A stretch of DNA of 64,000 nucleotides from Tersicoccus solisilvae (GTDB lineage: Bacteria > Actinomycetota > Actinomycetes > Actinomycetales > Micrococcaceae). Of this stretch, positions 25,624-35,228 are shown piece after piece; the stretch's first letter is position 1; each line of letters starts with the position of its first letter. The translations under genes and the position numbers were made by a program. The notes beneath the pieces were generated by a model that was not told the DNA's origin, did not search any database, and worked only from the letters and a program-made list of their open reading frames with translations. The stretch is from NCBI RefSeq assembly GCF_014643255.1, contig NZ_BMJI01000001.1, forward strand, positions 496,001 to 560,000. Direction: 5' to 3'.

Positions 25624-26844
25624 TCACGCGTGCGCGGTACCGGGGGCAGACGGCAGCGCCCCGCGGACGCGCACGGCGTGCACCGTCACGAGGACGGTGG
25701 CGAGCACCAGCAGCGCGAACGCGCCGACGAGCGCCGCGCGCAGGCCGAGCAGCGCGAGCATGCCGCTGACGGTGATGACTCCGAGGTTGTTGGCGGTGCG
25801 CAACAGGGCGAACAGCTCGGCGCGGCGGTGCGGAGGCGCCAGCCGATCGACGACGAGGGAGTAGAAGGTACCGAGCACCGGCAGGAGGAAGCCGACGACG
25901 GCGGCCGCCGCCAACGTCGTGACGAGGTGTCCGGCGGCGAGAATCAGCCCGGCCGCCGCCGCCGTGACGGCGAGGAACGCGGCGACCGTCGCCAGCCCCG
26001 GGACGCGGTTGCGGACACTGACCCAGATCCCGCCGGTCACCGAGCCCGCGCAGAGCGCCAGGGCGAAGAGGAACGCCCAGCCGGCCTCGAGCCCGAGGGC
26101 GAGCGCGAAGGAGACCGCCCCGACCTCGACGGCCGCGACGACGGCGCCGCTGGCGCCGGCACACAGCAGCCAGAGGACGACGCCGCGCGGCATCGGCTCA
26201 CGAGGCCGGCGTCCCGATGTGGGGTCCGTGGCCCGGGCGGGTGCCGATCCCGGGATGCTCGGGATCAGCAGCAGCGGCGCGACGCCGAGCGCGGTGACCG
26301 TCGCCAGCGCCCACGTCGGCGAGATCGCGCCGAGCAGCGCGGCGAGCGCCGGGGCGGCGGCGAAGGTGACCTCGTTCAGGGTGGCGGCGACGCCGAGCGC
26401 CCGAGGCAGGCGGCCGGGTTCGACCAGATGGTTGAGCAGCAGCCGGAGGTAGCCGTAGGCGGCACCGTTGACCAGGCCCGCCGCGGCGACCGGGACGACC
26501 AGCCAGGGGAAGGGGACTCCCACCGCGGCGAGCACCGTCAGCACGGCGAGCGCGAGGGTGCGCAGCGCGATCAGCCCGCGCAGGTAGTGGACGCTGTCGA
26601 AGCGAGCGCCCAGGCGTGACACCGGGACCGCGCCGAGCACCTGCGCGGTGGTCATCGCGAAGACGAGCGCCGCTCCGGCCGCGGCGGACCCGGTGACCGC
26701 CAGGGCCACCAGCGCGAAGGCGATCGGTGCGGCCGCCTGCGGCACACCGAACGTCCCGTAGCCCACCTGCCACCGCAGCACGGGCCCGCGGCGGCGGGGT
26801 TGCCCCCCGGCCCGTCCCGGGCTGAGCCGCGGTGCCCCGGTCAC
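25624..26844 (-). CDS. MFS transporter
   Basis: The 406-residue protein has about 12 membrane helices and an MFS loop 2-3 signature (SRLGARFDSVHYLRGL). It resembles small-molecule efflux carriers of the drug:H+ class, but the substrate cannot be inferred. It is divergent from an XRE-cupin regulator, with a perfect 18-bp palindrome between them, so expression is probably controlled by that regulator. It converges with the exonuclease gene (9 bases between stops). Confidence 0.85.
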   Translation of the reverse strand: MTGAPRLSPGRAGGQPRRRGPVLRWQVGYGTFGVPQAAAPIAFALVALAVTGSAAAGAALVFAMTTAQVLGAVPVSRLGARFDSVHYLRGLIALRTLALAVLTVLAAVGVPFPWLVVPVAAAGLVNGAAYGYLRLLLNHLVEPGRLPRALGVAATLNEVTFAAAPALAALLGAISPTWALATVTALGVAPLLLIPSIPGSAPARATDPTSGRRPREPMPRGVVLWLLCAGASGAVVAAVEVGAVSFALALGLEAGWAFLFALALCAGSVTGGIWVSVRNRVPGLATVAAFLAVTAAAAGLILAAGHLVTTLAAAAVVGFLLPVLGTFYSLVVDRLAPPHRRAELFALLRTANNLGVITVSGMLALLGLRAALVGAFALLVLATVLVTVHAVRVRGALPSAPGTAHA

Positions 26845-26874
26845 GCCACCTCCGTCGTCGGTCGACCTCTCCTC

Positions 26875-26892
26875 TGAGCACTATAGTGCTCA
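26875..26892. promoter_or_regulatory. Perfect 18-bp palindrome in divergent MFS/XRE promoter
   Basis: TGAGCACTATAGTGCTCA is an exact palindrome whose centre supplies overlapping TATAGT -10-like boxes on both strands. Binding here would block both promoters, consistent with an operator for the XRE-cupin protein. Confidence 0.65.
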
Positions 26893-26958
26893 ATTTGATC
26901 GTGCGCCTAGAGTCGGAGTGACCGGCTCACCAGGCGTGCGGAACGCGAGGAGCAGTGG

Positions 26959-27528
26959 ATGAGCGAGCAGATCCGGCCCGACGTGGCCCGCCTCGTCGGA
27001 GCGCGCATCCGCGCGATCCGGACGAGCCAGGACCTGAGCGTGGTCAGCCTCGCCGAGCGCAGTGGCGTCAGTCGGCGGATGCTCACCCAGGTCGAACTGG
27101 GTCAGGCCAACCCCAGCCTCACCACGGTCGACAAGATCGCCGGGGCGCTCGGCACCAGCTTCTCCGCATTGATCGGCGTGCTCGACCGTCCCGCGCCGGA
27201 CGGCGTGGCGGTCTGGTCGACGCCGGCGGGAAGCTGGGCCTACCTCGTCAACGCCGTCGAGACGCCCGCGGCGACCATCGAGTTGTGGACCTGGCACCTG
27301 ATCCGTGGGGATCGGTACGAGGCCGGAGCCGCCGTGGGCGCGCCGGCGTCCATGGTGCACGTGACGGGGGGCGAAGTGCGGGTGCGGGTGGGGGAGGCGG
27401 ACCGGCTGATCGACCCGACACGATCGGCGCGGCTCGACGCCGGCCACGACCGGGTCTTCGAGGCCGCCTCGCCCGTCGCCGACTTCGTGTGGGTGGTGAC
27501 GATCCCCCGCGACGCCGAACCCACGTGA
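26959..27528 (+). CDS. XRE-family regulator with C-terminal cupin domain
   Basis: A 189-residue protein with an N-terminal helix-turn-helix (VVSLAERSGVSRRMLTQVEL, residues about 24-43) and a C-terminal cupin beta-barrel (residues about 105-175) that would sense a small molecule. Proteins of this type usually repress a neighbouring transporter or catabolic gene; here the neighbour is the divergent MFS gene. GAGGAGCAGTGG precedes the ATG. Confidence 0.85.
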   Translation: MSEQIRPDVARLVGARIRAIRTSQDLSVVSLAERSGVSRRMLTQVELGQANPSLTTVDKIAGALGTSFSALIGVLDRPAPDGVAVWSTPAGSWAYLVNAVETPAATIELWTWHLIRGDRYEAGAAVGAPASMVHVTGGEVRVRVGEADRLIDPTRSARLDAGHDRVFEAASPVADFVWVVTIPRDAEPT

Positions 27529-27541
27529 GGAAAGGGGGGCG

Positions 27542-29029
27542 TCAGCGCTCGGCCTGGGTCTGCAGGAACTCGTACACCTCGGTCTCGTCCACACCGGGGA
27601 ACGCGCCGGGCGGCAGGGCCGCCATCAGGTGCGAGTGCGCCCGGGCGCTGGGCCACGCTTGCCCGGCCCAGGCCTCGGCGAGCTGCGCGGGAGGCCGCCG
27701 GCAGCAGTCCGGGTCGGGGCAGCGGGACACCGAGCGCGCCGTCGTCTCCCGGCCGCGGAACCACTTCACGTGGGCGTACGGCAGGCCGATGCTCAGCGAG
27801 AACAGTCCGCCCGCGCTGTGCTCGGTGCGCGCGGTGCACCAGTAGGTGCCCGCGGGGGTGTCGGTGTACTGGTTGAACGCGGAGAACTGGTCCGGCACGT
27901 CGAACACCTCGCGCGACGTCCAGTACCGGCACACCGGCTGTCCCTCGATCGCTCCCGTGTGGTCGGCGGGGAAGCTGACGCCGTCGTTCTCGTACGCCTT
28001 GTAGATGATCCCGGAGCGGTGCACCTTCTGGAAGTGCAGCGGGATGCCGAGGTGGTGGGTGGCCAGGTTGGTGAACCGGTGGGCCGCGGTCTCGTAGGAG
28101 ACGGCGAACGCGTCCCGGATGTCCTCGACGGCCAGCTCCCGGGCCGCCTTGGCCCGCTGCAGGAAGGCCACGGTGGCGGCCTCGGGCAGCAGGAGCGCGG
28201 CGGCGAAGTAGTTGGTCTCGACCCGCTGGCGGAGGAACTCGCCGTAGTTGCCCGGCGTGCCGTGGCCGAGCACGTGGTGGCCGAGCGCCTGCAGCAGTAC
28301 CGACCGCGGGTCGTGCCCGTCGCCGCTGCCCTGCGGCAGGTAGATCCGGCGGTGCTTCAGGTCGGTGACGGACCGGGTGGAGTGGGGCAGGTTGCCGACG
28401 TGGTGCAGGGTGAAGTCGAGGTGCCGGGCGATGTCGGCGATGACGTGCTGGGACAGGGGCCCGCCGGTGTAGCCGACGGCGCCGAGCAGGGCACCGGCCT
28501 CCTGCTCGATGGCGGGGAAGTAGTTGTCGCGGCGCCGCATCTCGGCCCGCAGCTCCGTGTTCGCCCGGCGCGCCTCCTCCGGCGTGGCGATCTGCTCCTC
28601 CAGCTGCCGCTCCAGGGCGCCCTGCAGGCCGACGATCGCCTCCAGCACCTCGGTGGACGTGCGCGGGCCGACCCGGATGGTCGGCAGGCCCAGTGACTGG
28701 TACAGCGGCCCACGCTGCGCCTTCTCCAGCGCGATCTCCAGGGCCGCGCGCCGGGTGGGCGGTTCGGCGCCGAGCAGATCGTCGAGGGTGACGTCGAACG
28801 CCGAGGCGAGCGCCCGCAGCAGGCTGAGCCGGGGTTCTCGCTTGCCGTTCTCGATCAGGCTGAGCTGGCTCGGCGCGGTGCCGACGGTCGCGGAGACCTG
28901 GTCCAGGGTCAGGCCGCGACGCTTGCGCAGGTGGCGGACCCGCCGGCCCAGGCTGATGACGTCCAGCTCGGGTGTCGCGTCGCGGGCGCGTCGGTCGGAA
29001 GGGTCTCGATACCAGCCGTCGGCGGTCAT
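27542..29029 (-). CDS. ramB: RamB/ScfR short-chain fatty acyl regulator
   Basis: The 495-residue product has an XRE helix-turn-helix (GLTLDQVSATVGTAPSQLSL, residues about 40-60) and an IrrE-like metalloprotease-fold segment (LGHHVLGHG, then NYFAAALLLPEAATVAF). It also has the ScfR C-terminal domain with several cysteines (CRYWTSREVF; CPDPDCCRRPP). This is the architecture of RamB, the acetate-responsive regulator of aceA/aceB in Corynebacterium. It is divergent from isocitrate lyase, 137 bases apart, fitting direct control of the glyoxylate cycle. Confidence 0.93.
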   Translation of the reverse strand: MTADGWYRDPSDRRARDATPELDVISLGRRVRHLRKRRGLTLDQVSATVGTAPSQLSLIENGKREPRLSLLRALASAFDVTLDDLLGAEPPTRRAALEIALEKAQRGPLYQSLGLPTIRVGPRTSTEVLEAIVGLQGALERQLEEQIATPEEARRANTELRAEMRRRDNYFPAIEQEAGALLGAVGYTGGPLSQHVIADIARHLDFTLHHVGNLPHSTRSVTDLKHRRIYLPQGSGDGHDPRSVLLQALGHHVLGHGTPGNYGEFLRQRVETNYFAAALLLPEAATVAFLQRAKAARELAVEDIRDAFAVSYETAAHRFTNLATHHLGIPLHFQKVHRSGIIYKAYENDGVSFPADHTGAIEGQPVCRYWTSREVFDVPDQFSAFNQYTDTPAGTYWCTARTEHSAGGLFSLSIGLPYAHVKWFRGRETTARSVSRCPDPDCCRRPPAQLAEAWAGQAWPSARAHSHLMAALPPGAFPGVDETEVYEFLQTQAER

Positions 29030-29044
29030 TTCTGCACCCTACGT

Positions 29045-29062
29045 GAAGAAGCTCATTTCTTC
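29045..29062. promoter_or_regulatory. Inverted repeat GAAGAA-N6-TTCTTC between ramB and aceA
   Basis: The arms are exact. The site is 15 bases upstream of the ramB start and 105 upstream of aceA. A TTCTTC/GAAGAA pair in the opposite order precedes aceB. It is a candidate site for RamB or a global regulator; it does not match the known Corynebacterium RamB consensus. Confidence 0.35.
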
Positions 29063-29166
29063 ATTCTCATTTCCCGTTCGGTAGCAGGGCAGATCCAGAA
29101 AAGTGGAAGTCACAGCAAGGCGCACCCTCCCGGTGCGTCGCCGACATCGACGCGAAGGAGCATCCG

Positions 29167-30516
29167 ATGAGCACGGATCCCCGTCCCACGGACGACCGCC
29201 CCACGAATTCGTCCCTCACGCAGCAGGCGGAGGCGCTGGCGCTCGAGTGGGAGGCCGACCCCCGCTGGAACGACGTCACGCGCGACTACACCGCCGAGGA
29301 CGTCGTCCGGCTGCGCGGCCGGGTGCAGGAGGAGCACACGCTCGCCCGCCGCGGCGCCGAGAAGCTGTGGGAGACGCTGCAGGCCTGCCGTGCCGACGGC
29401 GGCTACGTCCACGCGCTCGGCGCGCTGACCGGCAACCAGGCCGTGCAGCAGGTCAAGGCCGGCCTGCGGGCCATCTACCTCTCGGGCTGGCAGGTCGCGG
29501 CCGACGCCAACACCTCGGGCAACACCTATCCCGACCAGTCGCTGTACCCGGTCAACTCCGTGCCGACGGTCGTGCGCCGGATCAACAACGCCCTGCTGCG
29601 GGCGGATCAGATCGAGTTCGCGGAGGGCAGGGAGACCGGCGGAGACGGAAATGCCGTCGAGGACTGGCTGGTGCCGATCGTCGCCGACGCCGAGGCCGGC
29701 TTCGGCGGACCGCTGAACGCCTACGAGCTGATGAAGTCGATGATCGCCGCCGGCGCCGCGGGCGTGCACTGGGAGGACCAGCTGGCGAGCGAGAAGAAGT
29801 GCGGCCACCTCGGCGGCAAGGTGCTGATCCCCACGCAGCAGCACGTCCGCACGCTCAACGCCGCGCGCCTGGCGGCGGACGTGTCCGGCACGTCCACGGT
29901 CGTCGTCGCCCGCACCGATGCGGAGGCGGCCACCCTGATCACCTCCGACGTCGACGAGCGGGACGTCCCGTTCCTGACCGGCGAGCGGACCGCCGAGGGC
30001 TTCTACACGGTGCGCAACGGCATCGAGCCGTGCATCGCCCGGGCGAAGGCCTACGCCCCGTACGCGGACCTGATCTGGATGGAGACCGGCACCCCGGACC
30101 TGGAGCTGGCCCGCCGCTTCGCCGAGGCGGTCAAGGCCGAGCACCCGGATCAGATGCTGGCCTACAACTGCTCGCCGTCGTTCAACTGGAAGAAGCACCT
30201 GGACGACGCGACCATCGCCAAGTTCCAGCGCGAGCTGGGCGCCATGGGGTTCACCTTCCAGTTCATCACCCTGGCTGGGTTCCACGCCCTGAACTACTCG
30301 ATGTTCGACCTGGCGCACGGGTACGCCCGCGACGGCATGTCCGCCTACGTGGACCTGCAGGAGCGCGAGTTCGGCGCCGAGTCCCGGGGCTACACCGCCA
30401 CCCGGCACCAGCGGGAGGTGGGGACCGGCTACTTCGACCTGGTCTCCACCGCGCTCAACCCGTCGGGCTCCACGCTGGCGCTCGTCGGGTCCACCGAGGA
30501 GGGCCAGTTCCACTAG
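29167..30516 (+). CDS. aceA: Isocitrate lyase
   Basis: The 449-residue enzyme carries the active-site loop [11 protein letters not shown] at about residue 218 (catalytic Cys), [12 protein letters not shown] for metal binding, [12 protein letters not shown] and the NCSPSFNW substrate segment. It splits isocitrate to glyoxylate and succinate in the glyoxylate shunt. It lies next to ramB and upstream of malate synthase, each with its own terminator, so the two shunt genes are probably separate transcripts under common control. Confidence 0.96.
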   Translation: MSTDPRPTDDRPTNSSLTQQAEALALEWEADPRWNDVTRDYTAEDVVRLRGRVQEEHTLARRGAEKLWETLQACRADGGYVHALGALTGNQAVQQVKAGLRAIYLSGWQVAADANTSGNTYPDQSLYPVNSVPTVVRRINNALLRADQIEFAEGRETGGDGNAVEDWLVPIVADAEAGFGGPLNAYELMKSMIAAGAAGVHWEDQLASEKKCGHLGGKVLIPTQQHVRTLNAARLAADVSGTSTVVVARTDAEAATLITSDVDERDVPFLTGERTAEGFYTVRNGIEPCIARAKAYAPYADLIWMETGTPDLELARRFAEAVKAEHPDQMLAYNCSPSFNWKKHLDDATIAKFQRELGAMGFTFQFITLAGFHALNYSMFDLAHGYARDGMSAYVDLQEREFGAESRGYTATRHQREVGTGYFDLVSTALNPSGSTLALVGSTEEGQFH

Positions 30517-30556
30517 GCCCGGCACGGGACGCCTGAGACGCGTCCGGCGGCCGACG

Positions 30557-30594
30557 GAGGGCCGGCACCACCCACCCGGGAGGTGCCGGCCCTC
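30557..30594 (+). terminator. Terminator hairpin after aceA
   Basis: Perfect 13-bp arms (GAGGGCCGGCACC and its complement) around a 12-base loop, 40 bases after the aceA stop, followed by a C/T-rich stretch. Confidence 0.7.
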
Positions 30595-30640
30595 TCGCCC
30601 GTCCGGGGGCGTCCGTCGCCGGCGTCCGTCGCGCCCGACC

Positions 30641-30661
30641 TTCTTCTCGGAGCCCGAAGAA
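30641..30661. promoter_or_regulatory. TTCTTC-N9-GAAGAA inverted repeat upstream of aceB
   Basis: Same hexamers as the site before aceA but in reversed order, about 110 bases upstream of malate synthase. It is the only sequence I noticed in common between the two shunt promoters. Confidence 0.3.
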
Positions 30662-30771
30662 CCGCACAACTTCTCGCCGATCATCGGGTGCAACTCCGGT
30701 ATCAGGCCCGCAGTCTTGAAGGACGCGGAGATCTTCCGCTCGTGACACCGGGCCGCAAGGAGGGAATCGAG

Positions 30772-32412
30772 ATGAACCACATCAGCACCGAGGGCTGCAC
30801 CATGAACGGGGTGACGCTGCTGGCGCCGTCGATCCGACGGGAGGAGGAGGTCCTGACCGCGGACGCGCTGCGGTTCGTCGCCGCCCTCCACCGGGCGACC
30901 TTCGCTCGCCGGGACGAGCTGCTCGAGGCGCGCCGCACCCGCCGCCGGGCGATCGCCCTGGGCCAGGACCCGGCCTATCGCACCGACACCGCCGCGCTGC
31001 GGGCCGACAGCACGTGGCAGGTCGCACCCACGGCGCCGGACCTGGCCGACCGGCGGGTGGAGATCACCACCCCGGTGGACCGCGCGTCGACCGTCACCGC
31101 CCTCACCTCCGGCGCCAACGTCTGGCTGGCCGACCTCGAGGACGCCAGCGTGCCGACCTGGGAGAACGTGATCAACGCCCAGCTCAACCTGCACGACGGG
31201 CTGCGCGGCGCCATCCCCGAGCTGGACGCCGGGGGCGAACGCCCCACCGTCACCGTGCGACCCCGCGGCCTGCACCTGCCGGAGAAGCACCTGCAGATCG
31301 CCGGCCGGCCGGTGTGGGGCGGCCTGGTGGACATGGCCCTCTACCTGTTCCACAACGCGCAGCACCTGATCAACCAGGGCTCGGGGCCGTACTTCTCCCT
31401 GCCGAAGATCGAATCGGCGGAGGAGGCGCGGCTGTGGAACGACGTGTTCGTGCTGGCGCAGAAACTGCTCGGCCTCCCGCGCGGCACCATCCGCGCCACG
31501 GTGCTGATCGAGACCATCACGGCGGCGTTCGAGATGGACGAGATCCTGTACGAGCTGCGGGAGCACGCCGCGGGGCTGAACGCCGGCCGCTGGGACTACG
31601 TGTTTAGCATGATCAAGAACTTCCGGCAGCGCGGACCGCGGTTCATCCTGCCGGACCGGGATCGGGTCAGCATGAGCCAGCCGTTCATGCGGGCCTTCAC
31701 CGAGCAGCTCGTGGCCGTCGCCCACCGGCGCGGCACGCACGCCATCGGCGGGATGAGCACGGTGATCCCGGCCCCCGAGCACGAGGCGGAGAACGACCGG
31801 GCCCTGGCCCGCGTCGTCCGGGACAAGGAGCGGGAGGCGGAGGCCGGGTTCGACGGCTCGTGGGTGGCCCATCCCGGGCTGGTGCCGCTGTGCCGGGACG
31901 TGTTCGACGCCGCGCTCGGCGACGCCCCGAACCAGCTGGACCGGCTGCGGGACGACGTCGAGTTCTCCGATCGGGCGCTGCTGGACGTGGCCGCCACGAC
32001 CGGCAGCATCACCGAGGGCGGCATCCGGCAGAATCTGCGGATCGGCCTGCGGTACCTCGAGTCGTGGCTGCGGGGCCAGGGCGCCGTCGCCGTCGGGGAC
32101 CGGATGGAGGACGTCGGCACAGCGGAGATCTCCCGCGCCCAGATCTGGCAGTGGATCCACTGCGAGGCGCTGACCAAGGACGGGGAGATCGTCACCGCCG
32201 AATATGTCGAGCGGCTGCTGGACGAGGAGTTCGACGGCCTGGAGCGCTCGGCCGAGGACCGGTTCGACGAGGCGCGGGAGATCCTGGAGCGCTCGGCCAT
32301 GCGCGCCGAGTTCCCGGACTTCCTGACCTCCATCGCCTACGCCGAGTACCTGTGCCGCACCCGGCCGGCGCGGTGGGTCCAGGAGGAGATGGCCGAGCTC
32401 GTCCCGGCGTGA
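30772..32412 (+). CDS. aceB: Malate synthase A
   Basis: A 546-residue malate synthase of the A type. It has LTSGANVWLADLEDASVPTW near residue 110, TVRPRGLHLPEKH, LPKIESAEEARLWNDVF, ATVLIETITAAFEMDEILYELR near 250 and GRWDYVFSMIKNF, plus a late catalytic aspartate region (EDVGTAEISRAQIWQW). It joins glyoxylate and acetyl-CoA. The start at 30772 follows AAGGAGGG; the longer frame from 30583 would run into the aceA terminator. Confidence 0.95.
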   Translation: MNHISTEGCTMNGVTLLAPSIRREEEVLTADALRFVAALHRATFARRDELLEARRTRRRAIALGQDPAYRTDTAALRADSTWQVAPTAPDLADRRVEITTPVDRASTVTALTSGANVWLADLEDASVPTWENVINAQLNLHDGLRGAIPELDAGGERPTVTVRPRGLHLPEKHLQIAGRPVWGGLVDMALYLFHNAQHLINQGSGPYFSLPKIESAEEARLWNDVFVLAQKLLGLPRGTIRATVLIETITAAFEMDEILYELREHAAGLNAGRWDYVFSMIKNFRQRGPRFILPDRDRVSMSQPFMRAFTEQLVAVAHRRGTHAIGGMSTVIPAPEHEAENDRALARVVRDKEREAEAGFDGSWVAHPGLVPLCRDVFDAALGDAPNQLDRLRDDVEFSDRALLDVAATTGSITEGGIRQNLRIGLRYLESWLRGQGAVAVGDRMEDVGTAEISRAQIWQWIHCEALTKDGEIVTAEYVERLLDEEFDGLERSAEDRFDEAREILERSAMRAEFPDFLTSIAYAEYLCRTRPARWVQEEMAELVPA

Positions 32413-32430
32413 GTCCCGCCTCCGCTCGGA

Positions 32431-32477
32431 CGCACGGGAGGGGCGCCGACCCCGCGGGTCGGCGCCCCTCTCGTGCG
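32431..32477 (+). terminator. Terminator hairpin after aceB
   Basis: Inner arms GAGGGGCGCCGACCC and GGGTCGGCGCCCCTC with a short loop, extended by CGCACG/CGTGCG pairs, starting 19 bases after the stop. It lies between convergent genes. Confidence 0.72.
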
Positions 32478-32498
32478 CTCGGCGTCATCGCCGCGATG

Positions 32499-32858
32499 TC
32501 ACCAGCAGGTGACGTAGTCGAGGTTGTCGGTCAGGATGAAGACGCCCGTGGCGACCCGATCCTTGTTGCGGTCGTAGACGTTGCCCCAGAGCGCTCGAGT
32601 CGATCGCTCCGGGCCGAAGTAGTACTTCGTGGGATCGTCGGTGTTGAAGTAATACCCCGCGTAGGCCTTCGTGTTGAGCTTCACCGGAACGGTCCCGCCG
32701 ATGCCGCCGCGGTAGAGACCCGCCGTGCGCTCGACCTTGTACTGCCAGGTGGTGCAGGTGCCGGCCGATGCCGGCGCGGCGGATGCCACGCTTCCGGCGG
32801 CGACCCCTCCGACGGCCAGGGCCACGGCGGCGGCGAATCCGAGAATCCTGCGGGTCAT
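32499..32858 (-). CDS. Small secreted hypothetical protein with two cysteines
   Basis: The 119-residue precursor begins with a classical signal peptide (MTRRILGFAAAVALAVGGVA, cleavage likely after ASAAPASA). The mature part of about 88 residues is rich in Tyr, Asp and Thr and has one cysteine near each end (GTCTTWQYK and YVTCW), suggesting a single disulfide closing a small beta domain. A CGAGGAG site sets the start at 32858. No family was recognised; size and cysteine placement recall small actinobacterial exported proteins of unknown role. Confidence 0.7.
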   Translation of the reverse strand: MTRRILGFAAAVALAVGGVAAGSVASAAPASAGTCTTWQYKVERTAGLYRGGIGGTVPVKLNTKAYAGYYFNTDDPTKYYFGPERSTRALWGNVYDRNKDRVATGVFILTDNLDYVTCW

Positions 32859-32991
32859 GGGGCTCCTCGCGTCGTGCCCGTTCAGGGGCGGTGTGCTGCG
32901 AAACCTACCAACCCGTCCCGCCACGGGACAACGCAGCGTCGGTGCCGGCGGCGGGTATTTCGACAAGCGAGATGGTTGATAGCCTCCCGGC

Positions 32992-33726
32992 ATGGGGATC
33001 CGCACGCCGCAGTGGGAAGGCGCCATCAACGTCCGGGATCTGGGCGGGCTGCCGATCGCGGGCGGGGGCCGGATCGCGTCCGGTCGGCTGTTCCGGTCCG
33101 GCCGCACCGAGACGATGACGACGGCGGGCTGGGTGCAGCTGCGCGCCGACGGCGTGAGCACCGTCATCGATCTGCGCAACGATGACGAGCGTGGTCGGCG
33201 GGCGAGCGACGCCGTCGTCGACGAGGCCGGCCTCGACGGGTTGACCCGGCTGGTGCGCCCCACCGAGGATCCCACGCACCTGGACTTCAAGCAGCTGTGC
33301 TGGCCCTACCTGAACACGCCGAAGTACTACGCGGACAATCTCCGGCTGTGGCCCGAGCGGTTCGTCCGCATCGTCCACGACATCGCCGTCGCGCCACCGG
33401 GCGGGGTGCTCGTGCACTGCTCGGGCGGGCGGGACCGCACCGGGCTGGTCGTGATGCTGATCCTGCAGCTGCTCGGGGTGCCGCACGAGGCCATCGCCGA
33501 CGACTACGAGCGCGGCGTCCGCGCCGCCAACGAGCGGTTCCGTGTCATCGACCACCCGGTGGAGCGCTACCGGACCCCTGAGCAGCTCGACGCATGGGTC
33601 GCCGAGACCCGGGACCACCTGCTGCGCACCCTCGCCGAGCTCGACGCCGCCGACTTCCTCCTGCGGGCGGGCCTCGCGCCCGAGGACCTCGACGCCCTCC
33701 GAGACCGGCTCACCGAGGACGGGTGA
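32992..33726 (+). CDS. Tyrosine-protein phosphatase (DSP/PtpB-like)
   Basis: This 244-residue protein has the signature HCSGGRDRTGLV (Cys-x5-Arg-Thr) near residue 142 and an N-terminal NVRDLGGLPIAGGGRIASGR segment, typical of the actinobacterial PtpB/Y_phosphatase3 family that acts on phosphotyrosine or phosphoinositides. No signal peptide is present. It stands alone between a secreted-protein gene and the transporter pseudogene. Confidence 0.9.
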   Translation: MGIRTPQWEGAINVRDLGGLPIAGGGRIASGRLFRSGRTETMTTAGWVQLRADGVSTVIDLRNDDERGRRASDAVVDEAGLDGLTRLVRPTEDPTHLDFKQLCWPYLNTPKYYADNLRLWPERFVRIVHDIAVAPPGGVLVHCSGGRDRTGLVVMLILQLLGVPHEAIADDYERGVRAANERFRVIDHPVERYRTPEQLDAWVAETRDHLLRTLAELDAADFLLRAGLAPEDLDALRDRLTEDG

Positions 33727-33741
33727 GGCTACGGCCCCGGC

Positions 33742-35122
33742 TCAGGGCCGCGGGCGCGAACCGGACGCGACGGCGTCGTCGTCGAACGAGGACCTCCGGG
33801 GGCTGTGCTTGCCCGGCACGAAGAAGATGTACACGACCAGGGACAGGGCGATCGCGATGGTCACGTACGCGAACAGCCACTCCTTGTGTCCCGCCGCCGA
33901 GAGTGACTCGCCGATGAAGGGCACCGTGCCGCCGAACAAGGAGTTCGCCACGGCGTAGGCGAGCCCGACGCCCAGCGCCCGGATGGAGGCCGGGAACATC
34001 TCGGCCTTCACCACGGCGCTCACCGAGGTGTACAGCGCGTTGATGGTCAGGCCGGCCAGCATCAAGCCAGAACGCGACCATCGGATCGGTCACGCCGGCG
34101 AGTGTCGACATGATCGGCCAGGTGAAGACGGCCCCGAGCACCCCGAAGGCGATCAGCTGGGCCTTGCGGCCGATCCGGTCCGAGAGCAGCCCGAACACCG
34201 GCTGCAGCAGCATGAAGACGAACAGCGCCCAGAAGTTGATGACGGAGGTCTGCGTCTTCGGGATGTGGGAGACGTTGTTCATGAAGCTGAGGATGTAGGT
34301 GGTGAACAGGTAGAACGCCATCGTCCCGCCCATGGTCAGGAACACGACGACGAGGAACGGCCTCCAGTGCTGGGTGAACAGCAGCTTCAGGCTGCCGGGC
34401 CGGGCGGCGAGCCCGTGACCGGCGGCGTCCGCGGTGGAGTTTGCGGCGCTGATCTGCTCCGTGCTGATCGTCTCGTCCATCGTCCGGCGCAGCCACAGGA
34501 CGGTTAGGGCCGCGATCGCGCCGATGAAGAAGGGGATCCGCCATCCCCAAGCGGTCAGGTCCTCGGGGCTGAGGACGTTCTGCAGAATCACCAGGGTCAG
34601 CAGGGCGAGGACCTGCCCACCGACGAGGGTGACGTACTGGAAGCTGGAGAAGAAGCCGCGGCGGCCGGAAGTGGCCGCTTCCGACATGTAGGTGGCGCTC
34701 GTGCCGTACTCGCCGCCGACGGAGAAGCCCTGGAGCAGCCGGGTGAGGTACAGCAGTACCGTCGACCAGATCCCGATCTGGTTCAGGCCCGGCAGCAGGC
34801 ACATGATCAGCGATCCGACGCACATGAGCGTCACGCTCAGGGTCAGGGCGGCCTTGCGGCCCCGCTGGTCGGCGTACCGGCCGAAGAACCAGCTGCCCAC
34901 CGGGCGCATCAGGAACGTCAGGGCGAACGTGAGATAGGCGTCGATCTGCGCCTGCGCCGGGTCGCTCTGGTTGAAGAAGTACGTCGAGAAGTAGGACGAG
35001 AAGGCGGCGTAGACGTAGAGGTCGTACCACTCGATGAGGTTGCCCGCCGACCCCTTGAGCGTGTTGCTGATCGCCCGCCGGGTCCGGGCGGATTCGTTGG
35101 GTGGTGCGGCGCTCGTGGACAT
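33742..35122 (-). pseudogene. MHS-family MFS transporter (ketoglutarate/shikimate permease type) with one-base frameshift
   Basis: Homology runs from MSTSAAPPNES at 35122 through GNLIEWYDLYVYAAFSSYFS, FGRYADQRGRK and GFSVGGEYGTSATY (metabolite:H+ symporter motifs) to AGVTDPMVAFWL near 34069. It then continues in another frame as MLAGLTINALYTSVSAVVKA to a stop at 33742. Removing one A of the AA at 34064-34065 restores a single 459-residue protein with 12 helices. As sequenced, the first frame reads on into 33710 with an aberrant tail. It is either a recent inactivation or a sequencing error; the rest of the gene is undamaged. Confidence 0.85.
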
Positions 35123-35228
35123 GAGGATCCCGTCGTCGACGGTGATCGGGGCGGACGGCAGCCCGGCCGGTTGTCAGGTTACTCCCAGCTTCGCGATGCC
35201 CCCTCCCGCGACCGGTACCGTCGTCGCC

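Noticed and set aside
29110-32160. 1016-residue open frame on the minus strand
   Set aside because: It lies opposite aceA and aceB, has no domain character and is Gly/Arg/His-rich, as expected for an antisense frame in very GC-rich genes.
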